NCBI RefSeq assembly: GCF_011044175.1
Contig: NZ_CP049057.1
Coordinates: 1,317,501 to 1,381,500 of the forward strand
Direction: 5' to 3'
Length of the DNA: 64,000 nt
Origin: Rasiella rasia
GTDB taxonomy: Bacteria; Bacteroidota; Bacteroidia; Flavobacteriales; Flavobacteriaceae
Of this stretch, positions 9,549 to 17,573 are shown piece by piece. How positions within the stretch are numbered: the stretch's first letter is position 1; every line of letters begins with the position of its first letter. The notes beneath the pieces were generated by a model, which saw only the letters and a list, made by a program, of their open reading frames with translations, was not told the origin of the DNA and ran no database searches. A program made the translations under genes and the position numbers.

Positions 9549-10535
9549 CTAATTAGCTACTACCACTTTGCCAATGGCTTCTCCACTTTCTAAGTGCGCG
9601 TATGCTTTACCAACTTCTTCAAGTGAAAAATAATTTTCATCAAGTATTGGTGTTAATTTTCCCTCGTTTGAAATTTCAGCTAAGTATTTCAAAATGTCAG
9701 CATGTTGTGATCTTCTAAAATTGTGTAACATAGGTATTAACATAAAGACTACGTGTAGAGAGGCGCCTTTAAAATGTAGCGGTGTTAAATCTAATTCGCA
9801 CAGAGATACCGTAGTTGAAATATGTCCGTTTAAGGCCACAGCTTCAATAGAGTTATTCAAGTTTGCACCTCCCACAGTATCAAAAACCACGTCAAAACCT
9901 GCTCCACCTGTATATTTTTCGGTGTATTCGCTAACCTTTTCTGTTGTATAATCTATAAAAGTGGCTCCTAAATTTTCGACACTACTTTTTTGTTTTTCTC
10001 CAGTTCCTGTGGCAAAAACTTCTGCGCCAAAATACATAGCTAACTGAACAGCTAAGTGACCAACACCCCCTGATCCACCATGAATTAAAACTTTTTGCCC
10101 AGCCGTTATTCCTGCTCTTGTTAATCCTTCGTAAGCTGTAATACCTACCAAAGGCAAAGCCGCAGTTTCTCGCATCGTCAAGTCTTTTGGTTTGTGACCA
10201 ATTAAATTGCTATCTGCTACAATGTATTCTGTCAAAGTCCCTGGCAAATCTCCAAGTCCACCCGCACAACCGTACACCTCGTCACCAACATTATAAGTTT
10301 CTACGCCTTCTCCAAGAGCTTCAATCGTTCCTGAAAAATCCATTCCTAATAAGGCCGGTGCTGCTGGTGATAATGGTAAATCTGGACCCATATTTTTTAT
10401 CATCGTGTCAATTGTATTTACACTAGATGCTGCTATTTTTATTAGAACGTGATTTGCTCGTACTTCTGGTTTTTCTATTTCTGAAATTTCGAATTTTGCA
10501 TTTTTACCATAGTTATTAATAAGCATTGCTTTCAT
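9549..10535 (-). CDS. NADP-dependent MDR oxidoreductase (quinone reductase-like)
   Basis: The 328-residue protein belongs to the medium-chain dehydrogenase/reductase superfamily. It has a GroES-like N-terminal half and a Rossmann half with the nucleotide motif HGGSGGVGHLAVQLA near residue 152. The cysteines that bind zinc in true alcohol dehydrogenases are absent, placing it with the quinone oxidoreductase/zeta-crystallin type. Such enzymes reduce quinones or enals with NADPH and often respond to electrophile stress. It lies 226 bases after the crotonase gene and is bounded downstream by a strong hairpin, so it may be transcribed alone. The paralog at 13894-14904 belongs to a different subgroup. 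Confidence 0.9.
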   Translation of the reverse strand: MKAMLINNYGKNAKFEISEIEKPEVRANHVLIKIAASSVNTIDTMIKNMGPDLPLSPAAPALLGMDFSGTIEALGEGVETYNVGDEVYGCAGGLGDLPGTLTEYIVADSNLIGHKPKDLTMRETAALPLVGITAYEGLTRAGITAGQKVLIHGGSGGVGHLAVQLAMYFGAEVFATGTGEKQKSSVENLGATFIDYTTEKVSEYTEKYTGGAGFDVVFDTVGGANLNNSIEAVALNGHISTTVSLCELDLTPLHFKGASLHVVFMLIPMLHNFRRSQHADILKYLAEISNEGKLTPILDENYFSLEEVGKAYAHLESGEAIGKVVVAN

Positions 10536-10633
10536 ATCTATCTTTTTCTTTTTTAAAATTTTTATTACTGAAAATTTAATCTACGAATACTTACTTTACG
10601 TATAACGTATCCATATTTACTTCGCTGTATACT

Positions 10634-10663
10634 ATTTTTTGATTCCTAAAGAGGAATAAAAAA
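10634..10663 (-). terminator. Weak hairpin terminator after the crotonase gene
   Basis: ATTCCT (10642-10647) and AGGAAT (10652-10657) form a six-base stem with an AAAG loop. The flanking T tract on the left and A tract on the right extend the pairing with one bulge. It lies about 100 bases after the crotonase stop and before the reductase start. The short core stem makes this a tentative call. Confidence 0.45.
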
Positions 10664-10761
10664 TGGTATGAAATATTGTGTTGTTTTATGTTATCTATAA
10701 TCCCGTCGGAAATAAATTCAGAACTGACTGTGCCTTTTATTCTGTTTTTATCAACTTCAAT

Positions 10762-11607
10762 TTAATTCACTTCTTGAATGTCAATAACCATCTGTTCCCA
10801 GTTTTTCTGATTTTCATGATCAAATTGGGCACCATTGTCATTGGCGTATTGAAAACGTTTTACGGCTGGTGTCTTGCTGGTTGCTTGGAATAATTGATAC
10901 GCTTCTTCTCGCAGTGCTTCTTTGATTGGCAAATCTATAGATGCATAAACAGCCCGTTTACATGCCGCAATAGATTCTGCTGGAAACTTAGAAATACGTT
11001 CTGCCAGGGCATCTACATAAGGGCCTATTTTATCGGCATCTAATGCTTTATTAATGGTTCCAAATTTTTCAGCTTCATCGGCATCCCAATCTCTCGCTCC
11101 CAGAATAATTTCTAAAGCTTTACCTAATCCTGCTTGTCTAGCCATACGAGAGGCACCTCCTCCACAAGGCAAAATTCCCATGCCTACTTCCATCTGCATG
11201 AATTTTGCTTTTCCTCTAGCTGCAAAACGCATATCTAAAGCCAGTGCCATTTCATGCCCACCTCCACGCGCAAAACCTTCAATTTTTGCGATGGTTGCTT
11301 GGGGTACATTACTTAACCTTTCTAATACAGATTGTAAGTCTAATAATTGTACTTCGTTTCGGGGCAGTGCCTCTGTAGATAAATCTTTGAGTAGGTCTGT
11401 ATCGTAGTGGCATACCCAATAGCCAGCATTAGATGATTCAAAAACCACCACTTTAATGCTTCGGTCTCGCTCCAATCGTAAACACAAACTGCTCAAATCG
11501 GCAAGCATTTCTTGCCCTTGAACATTCACTGGTCCAAAATTGATATCTACCGTTAAAATTGCTCCTTTTTGTGTTGCTGTAAATGTCTGAAAGTTCTTGT
11601 AGTTCAT
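10762..11607 (-). CDS. Enoyl-CoA hydratase/isomerase (crotonase) family protein
   Basis: The 281-residue protein shows the crotonase fold motif FARGGGHEMALALDMRFAA (residues 107-125), which supplies part of the oxyanion hole, followed by MEVGMGILPCGGGASRM. Glutamates aligned with the two catalytic Glu of enoyl-CoA hydratase appear present (in MEVGMG and ALEIILG), so an active enzyme is possible. However, the N-terminus (VNFGPVNVQGQEML) is like the uncharacterized crotonases found near AraC regulators rather than fatty-acid oxidation enzymes. No beta-oxidation gene is adjacent. It is 124 bases after the AraC gene. The substrate is unknown. Confidence 0.87.
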   Translation of the reverse strand: MNYKNFQTFTATQKGAILTVDINFGPVNVQGQEMLADLSSLCLRLERDRSIKVVVFESSNAGYWVCHYDTDLLKDLSTEALPRNEVQLLDLQSVLERLSNVPQATIAKIEGFARGGGHEMALALDMRFAARGKAKFMQMEVGMGILPCGGGASRMARQAGLGKALEIILGARDWDADEAEKFGTINKALDADKIGPYVDALAERISKFPAESIAACKRAVYASIDLPIKEALREEAYQLFQATSKTPAVKRFQYANDNGAQFDHENQKNWEQMVIDIQEVN

Positions 11608-11731
11608 ACCATCGATATTTAAATTGTTATTTGTTGTGTTTAATTACACTACAAATTTAAAGGAGGTATCATCGATGAGTTTGGTAGAAAACAACGTACA
11701 AATAGTATAAAAAAAGGTAAAAAGTAAAAAC

Positions 11732-12592
11732 TTAGGCTAAACTTTCTTTAAAAGCACTTAAGCTTGTGCCCTTATAAGTTTTAAATGTTTTATTTAAGTG
11801 GCTTGAATCTGTAAAACCAAGTTCATTAGCAATTTCAGAATATTGCAAGTCGGTATATTTCAAACGTGTTTCAACGAGTTTCAATTTATAGTTAATTATA
11901 TACTTTTTTAGAGAAACATCTGTATGTTTTTTAAAGTACTCGCTAATGTAATTATCTGCCATATAAAATTTTTCAGCTAAATTTTTTGTAGATAATAGTT
12001 CTGAATTATAAATGTTAGCATGTATATAATTAATAATTTGCTGAATTCTTGAAGACTTTACCTTCTTTATAGAATCGGTATTAATGTACTGAATGTTTCT
12101 AGCTATTAGATGTAAGATTACCGATAAGGAATTTTGAATAATAAAAATATCGAATGTCTGTTTTTCGTTATATTCTGCAGCTACCATGTTGATAAGAGAC
12201 GTTAAATGCATCTTATCGTGTTGAGATTCAAACTGCATTTCGCGTAACTGATGACTCTCACTGTGTAAAATTTCTTCAATTTTACGAAACCAGTCATTTA
12301 CAGGTAGTGTTGTATTTTGTATGTGGGTATTCCTAAAAAAACTTTTCAGAAACTTTATAGTTACAGTACTTGTGGCTGTTTCTGCATTAACGATATAAAC
12401 ATCATCTGGTATGAATACAAAAATACTATTGGGTGCGTAGGTAACAGTATTACCATTTATTTTTAGCGTACCTGTACCTTTCTCAAAATATAAAATTTCG
12501 AAAAAGCGAATAGTTGTGTATTTACAAAACTCAAAAAACGATTGATTTTTGTACTCTTGAATAACAATATTTTCAATTATCGTTCTTGGCAT
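11732..12592 (-). CDS. AraC-family transcriptional regulator
   Basis: The 286-residue protein has an N-terminal cupin-like sensor region (TLKINGNTVTYAPNSIFVFIPDD near residue 45) and a C-terminal double helix-turn-helix of the AraC/XylS type across about residues 185-285, ending GFTDSSHLNKTFKTYKGTSLSAF. The first helix-turn-helix contains STKNLAEKFYMADNYISEYFKK. It likely senses a small molecule and activates nearby redox genes. It follows the SnoaL-like gene by 51 bases in the same direction and precedes the crotonase, so it may be the distal gene of the nitroreductase operon or be expressed on its own. The effector is unknown. Confidence 0.92.
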   Translation of the reverse strand: MPRTIIENIVIQEYKNQSFFEFCKYTTIRFFEILYFEKGTGTLKINGNTVTYAPNSIFVFIPDDVYIVNAETATSTVTIKFLKSFFRNTHIQNTTLPVNDWFRKIEEILHSESHQLREMQFESQHDKMHLTSLINMVAAEYNEKQTFDIFIIQNSLSVILHLIARNIQYINTDSIKKVKSSRIQQIINYIHANIYNSELLSTKNLAEKFYMADNYISEYFKKHTDVSLKKYIINYKLKLVETRLKYTDLQYSEIANELGFTDSSHLNKTFKTYKGTSLSAFKESLA

Positions 12593-12643
12593 AGTAGCTG
12601 TTGTGATTCATTGTATTTCTTGAGAAATAACTACGAGCACAAT

Positions 12644-13021
12644 TTAATACATTGTGTTTTTATTTGCCGATGTTTGCGGAATTTGTTGAATAGAATCCCA
12701 ATGCTCGCATATTTTACCCTTTTCATCAAACCCAAAGAAATCCATTGTAATATACTCGTCATTGTCAGGCCAGATCTGGTGCGTGTGTAAGGCCACCAAA
12801 TTACCTTCGGCTACACTTCTTACAAAGTTTATAGACTTGTCTGGGTATTCGTTCTGCATACGTTCAAAATAATCAATAAAACCTTTCGTACCACTAGCAA
12901 CTGCAGGGTTATGTTGGATATACTCATCACCCACATACAATGCAACTGCTTTTTTCGGGTTACCCTCGAAAGCCATTTTGTAAAAAGAAATAGCATTTTG
13001 TTTATTCTGTTCTTGATTCAT
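12644..13021 (-). CDS. SnoaL-like / NTF2-fold small protein
   Basis: The 125-residue protein fits the SnoaL-like polyketide cyclase/NTF2-fold group. It has an N-terminal helix pair (AISFYKMAFEGNPKKAVALYV), the typical EYIQHNPAVASGTKGFIDYF segment, and a beta-sheet half containing VALHTHQIW and MDFFGFDEKGKICEHWD. Members of this fold range from cyclases and isomerases to catalytically inert binding proteins, so no reaction can be assigned. It begins 6 bases after the cupin gene and belongs to the nitroreductase, MDR, cupin and SnoaL run. Confidence 0.88.
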   Translation of the reverse strand: MNQEQNKQNAISFYKMAFEGNPKKAVALYVGDEYIQHNPAVASGTKGFIDYFERMQNEYPDKSINFVRSVAEGNLVALHTHQIWPDNDEYITMDFFGFDEKGKICEHWDSIQQIPQTSANKNTMY

Positions 13022-13027
13022 AACACC

Positions 13028-13882
13028 TTACTTGTTCTTTAAAGTACTGACTACAAATTTTCCATTTGTTCGTATATAAACTAGCACTTCTTGATTGTTT
13101 TTTACTGAAATTTTATGCGTTGAATTTTGTGCGGCGCCAAAATAGCTTCCTGCCTCTAAAGTATGTATATTCTTGTTATCTGAAACTTGATGCTCTAATG
13201 TTCCTTGAATAACAACTGCTCTAAAGTTAGGACTTAAATTTTGGATTTGGCCATTAAAACCAACGGGAAGTTTTAGCATACTTGCATTTAAATCTCCTTT
13301 GGCATGACTTCCCCATAAAAATGCAGTCTGCACATTACTTTTGTCTGTAACCCAAGTAATATCTGAAGCGTTTAGCCAGACAATATTCGATGAATCGACA
13401 TTAACAGGACGTTCGCCATTATCGAAAGCTTCTTCGGTTGGTTTCACTAAATATGGTCCTTCTTGAATTTCTATATAAGCCATATTGTTGTTTGACAAAG
13501 CAGCCGTTATATGTGCCTCGCCTGCTGGCTGTTGCCAGAAAGAACCTGCTGGCAACCACATCTCTTCTGCATTTTCATCGTCATTGTGCAGCAATCCTGT
13601 TATTACAACTCCTCGATAGGTGACATTATGAATATGAGGAGGGGAAGAAAACCCCTTCTTAAATTTAACTAAAAAACCAGAAGCTAACGTATCTGTTCTA
13701 TCACCCCAAAGTTTTCCAGCAGCAGGACTTTTATCACCACGCAAGGGGTTTAACCATCCCCACGCTACATCTTGTACCGTTACAACCTCATTCTTAGATA
13801 GTGAATTATCTATTTTAGAAGTTTGAGCACTTGCATAAAAACTGAATAATATTGCTAAATAAATTATAACTTTTTTCTTCAT
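13028..13882 (-). CDS. Exported cupin protein (DUF4437-like)
   Basis: The 284-residue product has a signal peptide ([20 protein letters not shown]) and two cupin-like halves. The first shows the metal-site pattern [13 protein letters not shown] near residue 80 with a later GEAHIT. The second, near residues 215-275, has the barrel strands ([17 protein letters not shown]) but fewer histidines. It is close to the DUF4437 group. Because the signal peptide predicts export to the periplasm or surface, it probably works apart from the cytosolic oxidoreductases encoded beside it. It lies 11 bases after the MDR gene and 6 bases before the SnoaL-like gene. The ligand is unknown. Confidence 0.87.
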   Translation of the reverse strand: MKKKVIIYLAILFSFYASAQTSKIDNSLSKNEVVTVQDVAWGWLNPLRGDKSPAAGKLWGDRTDTLASGFLVKFKKGFSSPPHIHNVTYRGVVITGLLHNDDENAEEMWLPAGSFWQQPAGEAHITAALSNNNMAYIEIQEGPYLVKPTEEAFDNGERPVNVDSSNIVWLNASDITWVTDKSNVQTAFLWGSHAKGDLNASMLKLPVGFNGQIQNLSPNFRAVVIQGTLEHQVSDNKNIHTLEAGSYFGAAQNSTHKISVKNNQEVLVYIRTNGKFVVSTLKNK

Positions 13883-13893
13883 ATTATTTACTA

Positions 13894-14904
13894 TTAAAAT
13901 CCTTCTAATACTATTTTCCCTTTTGCCTTTCCCGTTTCTAAAAAAGCGTGCGCTTTACGTAAGTTTTCAGCGTTAATAATTCCAAAATTATCACCTAGTG
14001 TGGTTTTAATCGTTCCGTTATCTATTAACTCTGAAGCCTTATTCAATATGTTATGTTGCTCAATCATATCTGCAGTTTGAAACATAGAACGCGTAAACAT
14101 TAACTCAATGTGAATTGAAACTGCTTTGCTTTTAAAGGGCATTATGTTTATCGATTTAGGGTCGTCTATAAAACCAAATTTTCCTTGGGGTTTAATAAGT
14201 TTTACAATCTCATCTATATGATGTTCTGTTGCATTCAAGCTCACAACATAATCTGGCGCTGGCAAATTATTTTTGTCAAGCTCTTCACTAAGCTTATTTC
14301 GATGATTAATAACCCTATCTACTCCTAAATCTTGTAACCAAGTCGAAGTTTCCTTGCGAGAGGCCGTGCCTATTATTTTTAGATTCGTTAATTTTTTAAC
14401 CAATTGTACCATAATAGATCCAACTCCACCAGCTGCGCCTATTATTAGAATAGATTTGTTGTTGTTACTTTTATTAACGTCTAGTCTATCGAATAACATT
14501 TCCCAAGCCGTGAGTGTTGTTAAAGGCAAGGCTGCCGCTTCAGCATACGACAAACTAGATGGCTTTTTACCTACAATACGCTCATCAACTATCTGATATT
14601 GCGCATAACTTCCTTGGCGTGTAAAATCTCCCGCGTAATACACCTCATCTCCCGCCTTAAAGAGTGTGACTTTATCACCAACATCCTTAACAATTCCGGT
14701 GGCGTCCCATCCTATTACTTTCCAATTGTCTCCATCAACTGGCATTCCAAGGCGTACTTTATAATCTGCTGGATTAACCGAAATGGCTTTTATCTCAACT
14801 AAAATATCCCTCCCCGTTGCCCTTGGTATTTCCAATTGTACATCTTGAAGGGACTTTGCATTTTCAATTGGCAAATTCTCTTTATACCCTATTGCATTCA
14901 TCAT
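13894..14904 (-). CDS. Zinc-free alcohol dehydrogenase-like MDR (TIGR02817-type)
   Basis: The 336-residue MDR has a GroES-like N-terminal half ([20 protein letters not shown] near residue 35) and a Rossmann half with [20 protein letters not shown] near residue 153. No structural zinc cysteines are seen. The order of motifs matches the alcohol dehydrogenase subgroup often called adh_fam_1. It probably reduces quinones or alpha,beta-unsaturated carbonyls with NADPH. It lies 18 bases after the nitroreductase gene in the operon facing the HxlR regulator. Two Met codons at the start are equally possible. Confidence 0.92.
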   Translation of the reverse strand: MMNAIGYKENLPIENAKSLQDVQLEIPRATGRDILVEIKAISVNPADYKVRLGMPVDGDNWKVIGWDATGIVKDVGDKVTLFKAGDEVYYAGDFTRQGSYAQYQIVDERIVGKKPSSLSYAEAAALPLTTLTAWEMLFDRLDVNKSNNNKSILIIGAAGGVGSIMVQLVKKLTNLKIIGTASRKETSTWLQDLGVDRVINHRNKLSEELDKNNLPAPDYVVSLNATEHHIDEIVKLIKPQGKFGFIDDPKSINIMPFKSKAVSIHIELMFTRSMFQTADMIEQHNILNKASELIDNGTIKTTLGDNFGIINAENLRKAHAFLETGKAKGKIVLEGF

Positions 14905-14922
14905 AACTTTAGATTTTGATCG

Positions 14923-15582
14923 TTATATCACCGTAAAGATTTCACTTTCTGCTAATCTAGATTTTGGTGTCTTTTCAGTTGAATTAAAATCAGATTCAGC
15001 TCTATATCCTAAAGACACAGCAACCAGGGCTGTATATCCATTTTCTCTTAATTCAAATTCTTCATCTAATGCTTTTACGTCAATTCCTTCCATAGGCGTT
15101 GCATCAATTTGTAGACTTGCAACACCCAATAAAAAATTACCTATATTAAGGTATACTTGCTTTTCTAACCAATGCTGAAGGTCTTTTAACTCGTATTTAT
15201 GGATACCCGAAAATGTTTTAGCAGCACCTAAAAATCCGTTCTTCACATCCTCATTTGGGAATCTTCCATCACTATCTTCAGTATCTGCAATATGTTTTAT
15301 GTACGCTTCATTTGCATCAATTTTTGAACAAAACAACACTACTGCAGCGGCATTTGTTACTTTCGGTTCATTAAAACTGAAAAAACCTTGGGTTCCTTTC
15401 GCAATTCGCTCTTTTCCCTCTTTCGTTTCTGCAATGATAAAATGCCATGGTTGCAAGTTTACACTCGACGGACTCATTCTCAATAAATTTTTGATTTGAG
15501 CCATGTCTGCATCGGAGATGCTTTTTGTTGGGTCAAATTCTTTAGTAGTGTATCTCCAGTTTAGTGTTTCAGTTAAATTCAT
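14923..15582 (-). CDS. Oxygen-insensitive NAD(P)H nitroreductase (NfsB-like)
   Basis: The 219-residue protein matches the NfsB branch of flavin nitroreductases: start LTETLNWRYTTKEFDPTKSISD, the FMN-binding segment LLRMSPSSVNLQPWHFII near residue 35, and the C-terminal VSLGYRAESDFN. It would be an FMN-dependent two-electron reductase of nitroaromatics, quinones and related compounds. It is the first gene of the leftward operon that also carries the MDR, cupin and SnoaL-like genes. It is divergent from the HxlR regulator at 15852, with matching candidate operators on both promoters. Confidence 0.95.
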   Translation of the reverse strand: MNLTETLNWRYTTKEFDPTKSISDADMAQIKNLLRMSPSSVNLQPWHFIIAETKEGKERIAKGTQGFFSFNEPKVTNAAAVVLFCSKIDANEAYIKHIADTEDSDGRFPNEDVKNGFLGAAKTFSGIHKYELKDLQHWLEKQVYLNIGNFLLGVASLQIDATPMEGIDVKALDEEFELRENGYTALVAVSLGYRAESDFNSTEKTPKSRLAESEIFTVI

Positions 15583-15647
15583 TTGATATATTTCTTTTAT
15601 GTTGATTATAATTAATAATTGAAAAAATTACACGGTGTTAACTTAAT

Positions 15648-15697
15648 ACTATCAATTGTATAGTGCCAAAAGTATGTATAGTGATAAATCTTCACAA
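15648..15697 (-). promoter_or_regulatory. Nitroreductase-operon promoter with ACTAT-N7-ATAGT operator
   Basis: On the minus strand, TTG (15697-15695), 20 bases and TACTTTTG (15674-15667) match the Bacteroidota promoter pattern. Immediately downstream, over the expected start site, is the inverted repeat ACTAT-N7-ATAGT (15648-15664), whose centre includes CAATTG. A further ATAGT lies in the spacer (15678-15682). The same repeat occurs in the HxlR promoter, so this is a likely HxlR-family operator. The sequence is seen directly; binding is inferred. Confidence 0.6.
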
Positions 15698-15710
15698 TAA
15701 CGGTCAAAAA

Positions 15711-15721
15711 GGATAGTATCC
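15711..15721. promoter_or_regulatory. GGATAGTATCC palindrome between the divergent promoters
   Basis: A perfect 11-base palindrome containing the ATAGT core sits between the two divergent promoters. It may be an auxiliary site for the same regulator as the ACTAT-N7-ATAGT repeats. Confidence 0.4.
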
Positions 15722-15783
15722 AAATTCTAAATCGAACGCTCCTATAAATCTGATTTACAATGTTTTATAACAATGTTAAATTT

Positions 15784-15830
15784 ACTATAAAAAGTATAGT
15801 TGTATACCTTATGATAGTATAGTAACTTTG
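15784..15830 (+). promoter_or_regulatory. HxlR-gene promoter with ACTAT-N7-ATAGT operator
   Basis: TTG (15800-15802), 20 bases and TAACTTTG (15823-15830) form a good Bacteroidota promoter 21 bases before the HxlR start codon. ACTAT-N7-ATAGT (15784-15800) ends on the -33 element. A repeated AGTATAGT (15793-15800 and 15816-15823, 23 bases apart) ends at the -7 element. This arrangement fits autorepression. Confidence 0.62.
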
Positions 15831-15851
15831 ATATCATAACAAAGATTATAT

Positions 15852-16220
15852 ATGGAGATTCAGCATAAAAAAAGATTGATAAAATACAATGACAAAACGT
15901 TTTCGTGTACTACAAGTATTGCTATGGAATTAATAGGTGGTAAGTGGAAAAGTGTTATTTTAATCTATTTAGTGGGTGGAAAAAAACGCTATAATGAGCT
16001 TTACAAATTAATTTCTACCATTACAGAAAGAACGTTGAGCCTACAACTTAAACAATTGGAAAAAGACGGCCTTATTACCAGAAAGGTCTATACAAAAAAA
16101 CCACCTTTAAAGGTAGAATATGCACTCACTCCGTTTGGAGAAAGTTTGGAGCCTGTATTAATTGCAATCGCAAATTGGGGGAAAATTGTAGCCGATAAGA
16201 AGGGTGAAACGATTGAGTGA
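15852..16220 (+). CDS. HxlR-family transcriptional regulator
   Basis: The 122-residue protein is a typical HxlR winged-helix regulator: IAMELIGGKWKSVILIYLVGGKKRYNEL (residues 23-50), the recognition region ITERTLSLQLKQLEKDGLI, a wing (RKVYTKKPPLKVEYALT), and a C-terminal dimer helix. A cysteine at about residue 18 (FSCTTS) sits where the redox-sensing cysteine of YodB/HypR-like members is found. It is divergent from the nitroreductase operon, and both promoters carry matching inverted repeats. It therefore probably controls that operon and itself in response to electrophiles or oxidants. The sensing role is inferred. Confidence 0.93.
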   Translation: MEIQHKKRLIKYNDKTFSCTTSIAMELIGGKWKSVILIYLVGGKKRYNELYKLISTITERTLSLQLKQLEKDGLITRKVYTKKPPLKVEYALTPFGESLEPVLIAIANWGKIVADKKGETIE

Positions 16221-16283
16221 AATAATACTTCTCAAGAATAGAGCGCAGTATTTGGGTTAAGATTTTTTCGACATATAAAACAC

Positions 16284-16664
16284 TTAAGCACTTACAGACA
16301 TCACATTACTGTCATCTGTATGATTGTTGTAGTGAAACAACATGGTTTTATAGAATCTAGCTTGTGTTTCTCCTTCTTCTAGGCAACCCTTAAGAGTTTC
16401 TTCTAGGTTACTGTACGAAACCCTAGCTGCAACCGCATCTCCGCAATCGTATAACCTATAATTATCTGTATTTCTAGGTTGTGAATTCCACAACAAAATT
16501 GTCTGTTGGTCGAAATCTATCGTAACGTCTATGGCTCCAAAATAAAATTTGAGAAGTGATTTTTGAAAGCCGTAGTAGTCTCTACTTAAATTTTCAGTAA
16601 ACACACAACTTTTTGAGATTAGTTTTCTCATTTCGTCCTGAACTATTTGGTGCTGATTTGTCAT
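16284..16664 (-). CDS. Hypothetical protein
   Basis: The 126-residue product (from the ATG at 16664) is not a family I recognise. It is soluble, with an N-terminal helical part (QIVQDEMRKLISKSCVF) and a beta-rich middle (KFYFGAIDVTIDFDQQTILLW), then helices to the C-terminus. Upstream in-frame codons to 16703 would give an implausible hydrophobic extension, so the internal Met was chosen. It lies alone between the HxlR gene (convergent) and the rhodanese genes, with no clear operon partner. The strand and codon use look like a real gene. Confidence 0.65.
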   Translation of the reverse strand: MTNQHQIVQDEMRKLISKSCVFTENLSRDYYGFQKSLLKFYFGAIDVTIDFDQQTILLWNSQPRNTDNYRLYDCGDAVAARVSYSNLEETLKGCLEEGETQARFYKTMLFHYNNHTDDSNVMSVSA

Positions 16665-16785
16665 AGCGTAATTTTTAATAATTACACCAAGATAACCTAC
16701 CAATTGTGAAGATTTCGTTAAACGCCAGAATGTTGGCTTCGATTTAACGGTACTAGTGTCAGTATGTTAAGATTTTTAAGAATCC

Positions 16786-17181
16786 TTATTCGCTGGTTTC
16801 CAGACCTTCAGACTCCCATGCCGTGATACCCCCCTGTAAATCGTATACTTCTTTAAAGCCCATTTCAACTAGAATTTTAGCTGCTCGAGCGCTTCGCCCC
16901 CCTTTTTTGCAATAAACATAAACGGGCTTTTCTTTATCTAAGCCTTCAACTTTTTCTTTAAAGTCGTTCTCTGTTACACAAATATTCTGGGCATCTTTTA
17001 AGTGTGATACTCCATATTCTTCTGGTGTTCTAACATCCAATACTTGTAATCCTTGGTTCGACTTTTTGTAAACAGCATTATATACGTCCTGAGCGCTAAC
17101 TTCTTGAACCTTTTCGGGAGTGTGCGTGCAGGAAACTAAACTAGCTAGTATAATACCTACGATGAGAATTTTATACTTCAT
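16786..17181 (-). CDS. Rhodanese-like lipoprotein
   Basis: The protein has 131 residues from the ATG at 17181, with a lipoprotein signal (lipobox LVSC) followed by one rhodanese domain. The active-site loop CKKGGRSARAA has the catalytic Cys near residue 90, and LDVRTPEEY marks the domain start. It would be a periplasmic, lipid-anchored persulfide or sulfur-transfer protein. One base separates its start from the stop of a second rhodanese gene, so the two are co-translated or tightly coupled. A 13-residue upstream extension in the same frame is rejected because it would bury the signal peptide. Confidence 0.9.
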   Translation of the reverse strand: MKYKILIVGIILASLVSCTHTPEKVQEVSAQDVYNAVYKKSNQGLQVLDVRTPEEYGVSHLKDAQNICVTENDFKEKVEGLDKEKPVYVYCKKGGRSARAAKILVEMGFKEVYDLQGGITAWESEGLETSE

Positions 17182-17182
17182 A

Positions 17183-17494
17183 CTAGTGCGTTTTATCTCC
17201 TGTCCATTCAGAAAAACCACCTAATAGATTGTAGGTGTTAGAAAAGCCCATTGATTCTAAAATCATACATGCCTGAGCACTGCGCCCGCCAGAACGACAA
17301 TACACATAATAGTTCTTAGATTTATCTAGTTCTTGAGCACCTTGCATAAAAGTAGGCGCATTCTGAATATCTAAATGAGTGGCATGAGGAATCATTCCCT
17401 CTTCAATTTCATGAGGAGTACGAACGTCTATAACAACGGCGTTGTTATCTTCTTTGACTTTTTCTTGCCATTGCGTTTGCGTTAGGTCTTGCAT
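17183..17494 (-). CDS. Cytoplasmic single-domain rhodanese
   Basis: The 103-residue single-domain rhodanese has no signal peptide. It contains VIDVRTPHEIEEGMI and the active-site loop CRSGGRSAQA with the catalytic Cys near residue 70. It would transfer sulfane sulfur in the cytoplasm, complementing the exported copy encoded immediately downstream. It lies 80 bases after the redoxin gene, with a terminator-like hairpin between them, so the pair may be partly independent of the upstream genes. Confidence 0.93.
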   Translation of the reverse strand: MQDLTQTQWQEKVKEDNNAVVIDVRTPHEIEEGMIPHATHLDIQNAPTFMQGAQELDKSKNYYVYCRSGGRSAQACMILESMGFSNTYNLLGGFSEWTGDKTH

Positions 17495-17515
17495 AGAATA
17501 ATTTTTAGTAAAAAT

Positions 17516-17548
17516 AAAAAATCTGCTACAGTTAGGTACTATAGCAGA
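17516..17548 (-). terminator. Terminator between redoxin and rhodanese genes
   Basis: On the minus strand TCTGCTA (17548-17542) and TAGCAGA (17528-17522) form a seven-base stem around a 13-base loop and are followed by a T-rich run. It is positioned 26 bases after the redoxin stop and could end or attenuate transcription entering the rhodanese pair. Confidence 0.6.
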
Positions 17549-17573
17549 CTCATTTATTAAACTAATGTTACAA

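Noticed and set aside
16717-16751. Inverted repeat between the rhodanese and hypothetical genes as a terminator
   Set aside because: Only a four-base GCCA/TGGC core with bulges and no following T run; too weak to call.
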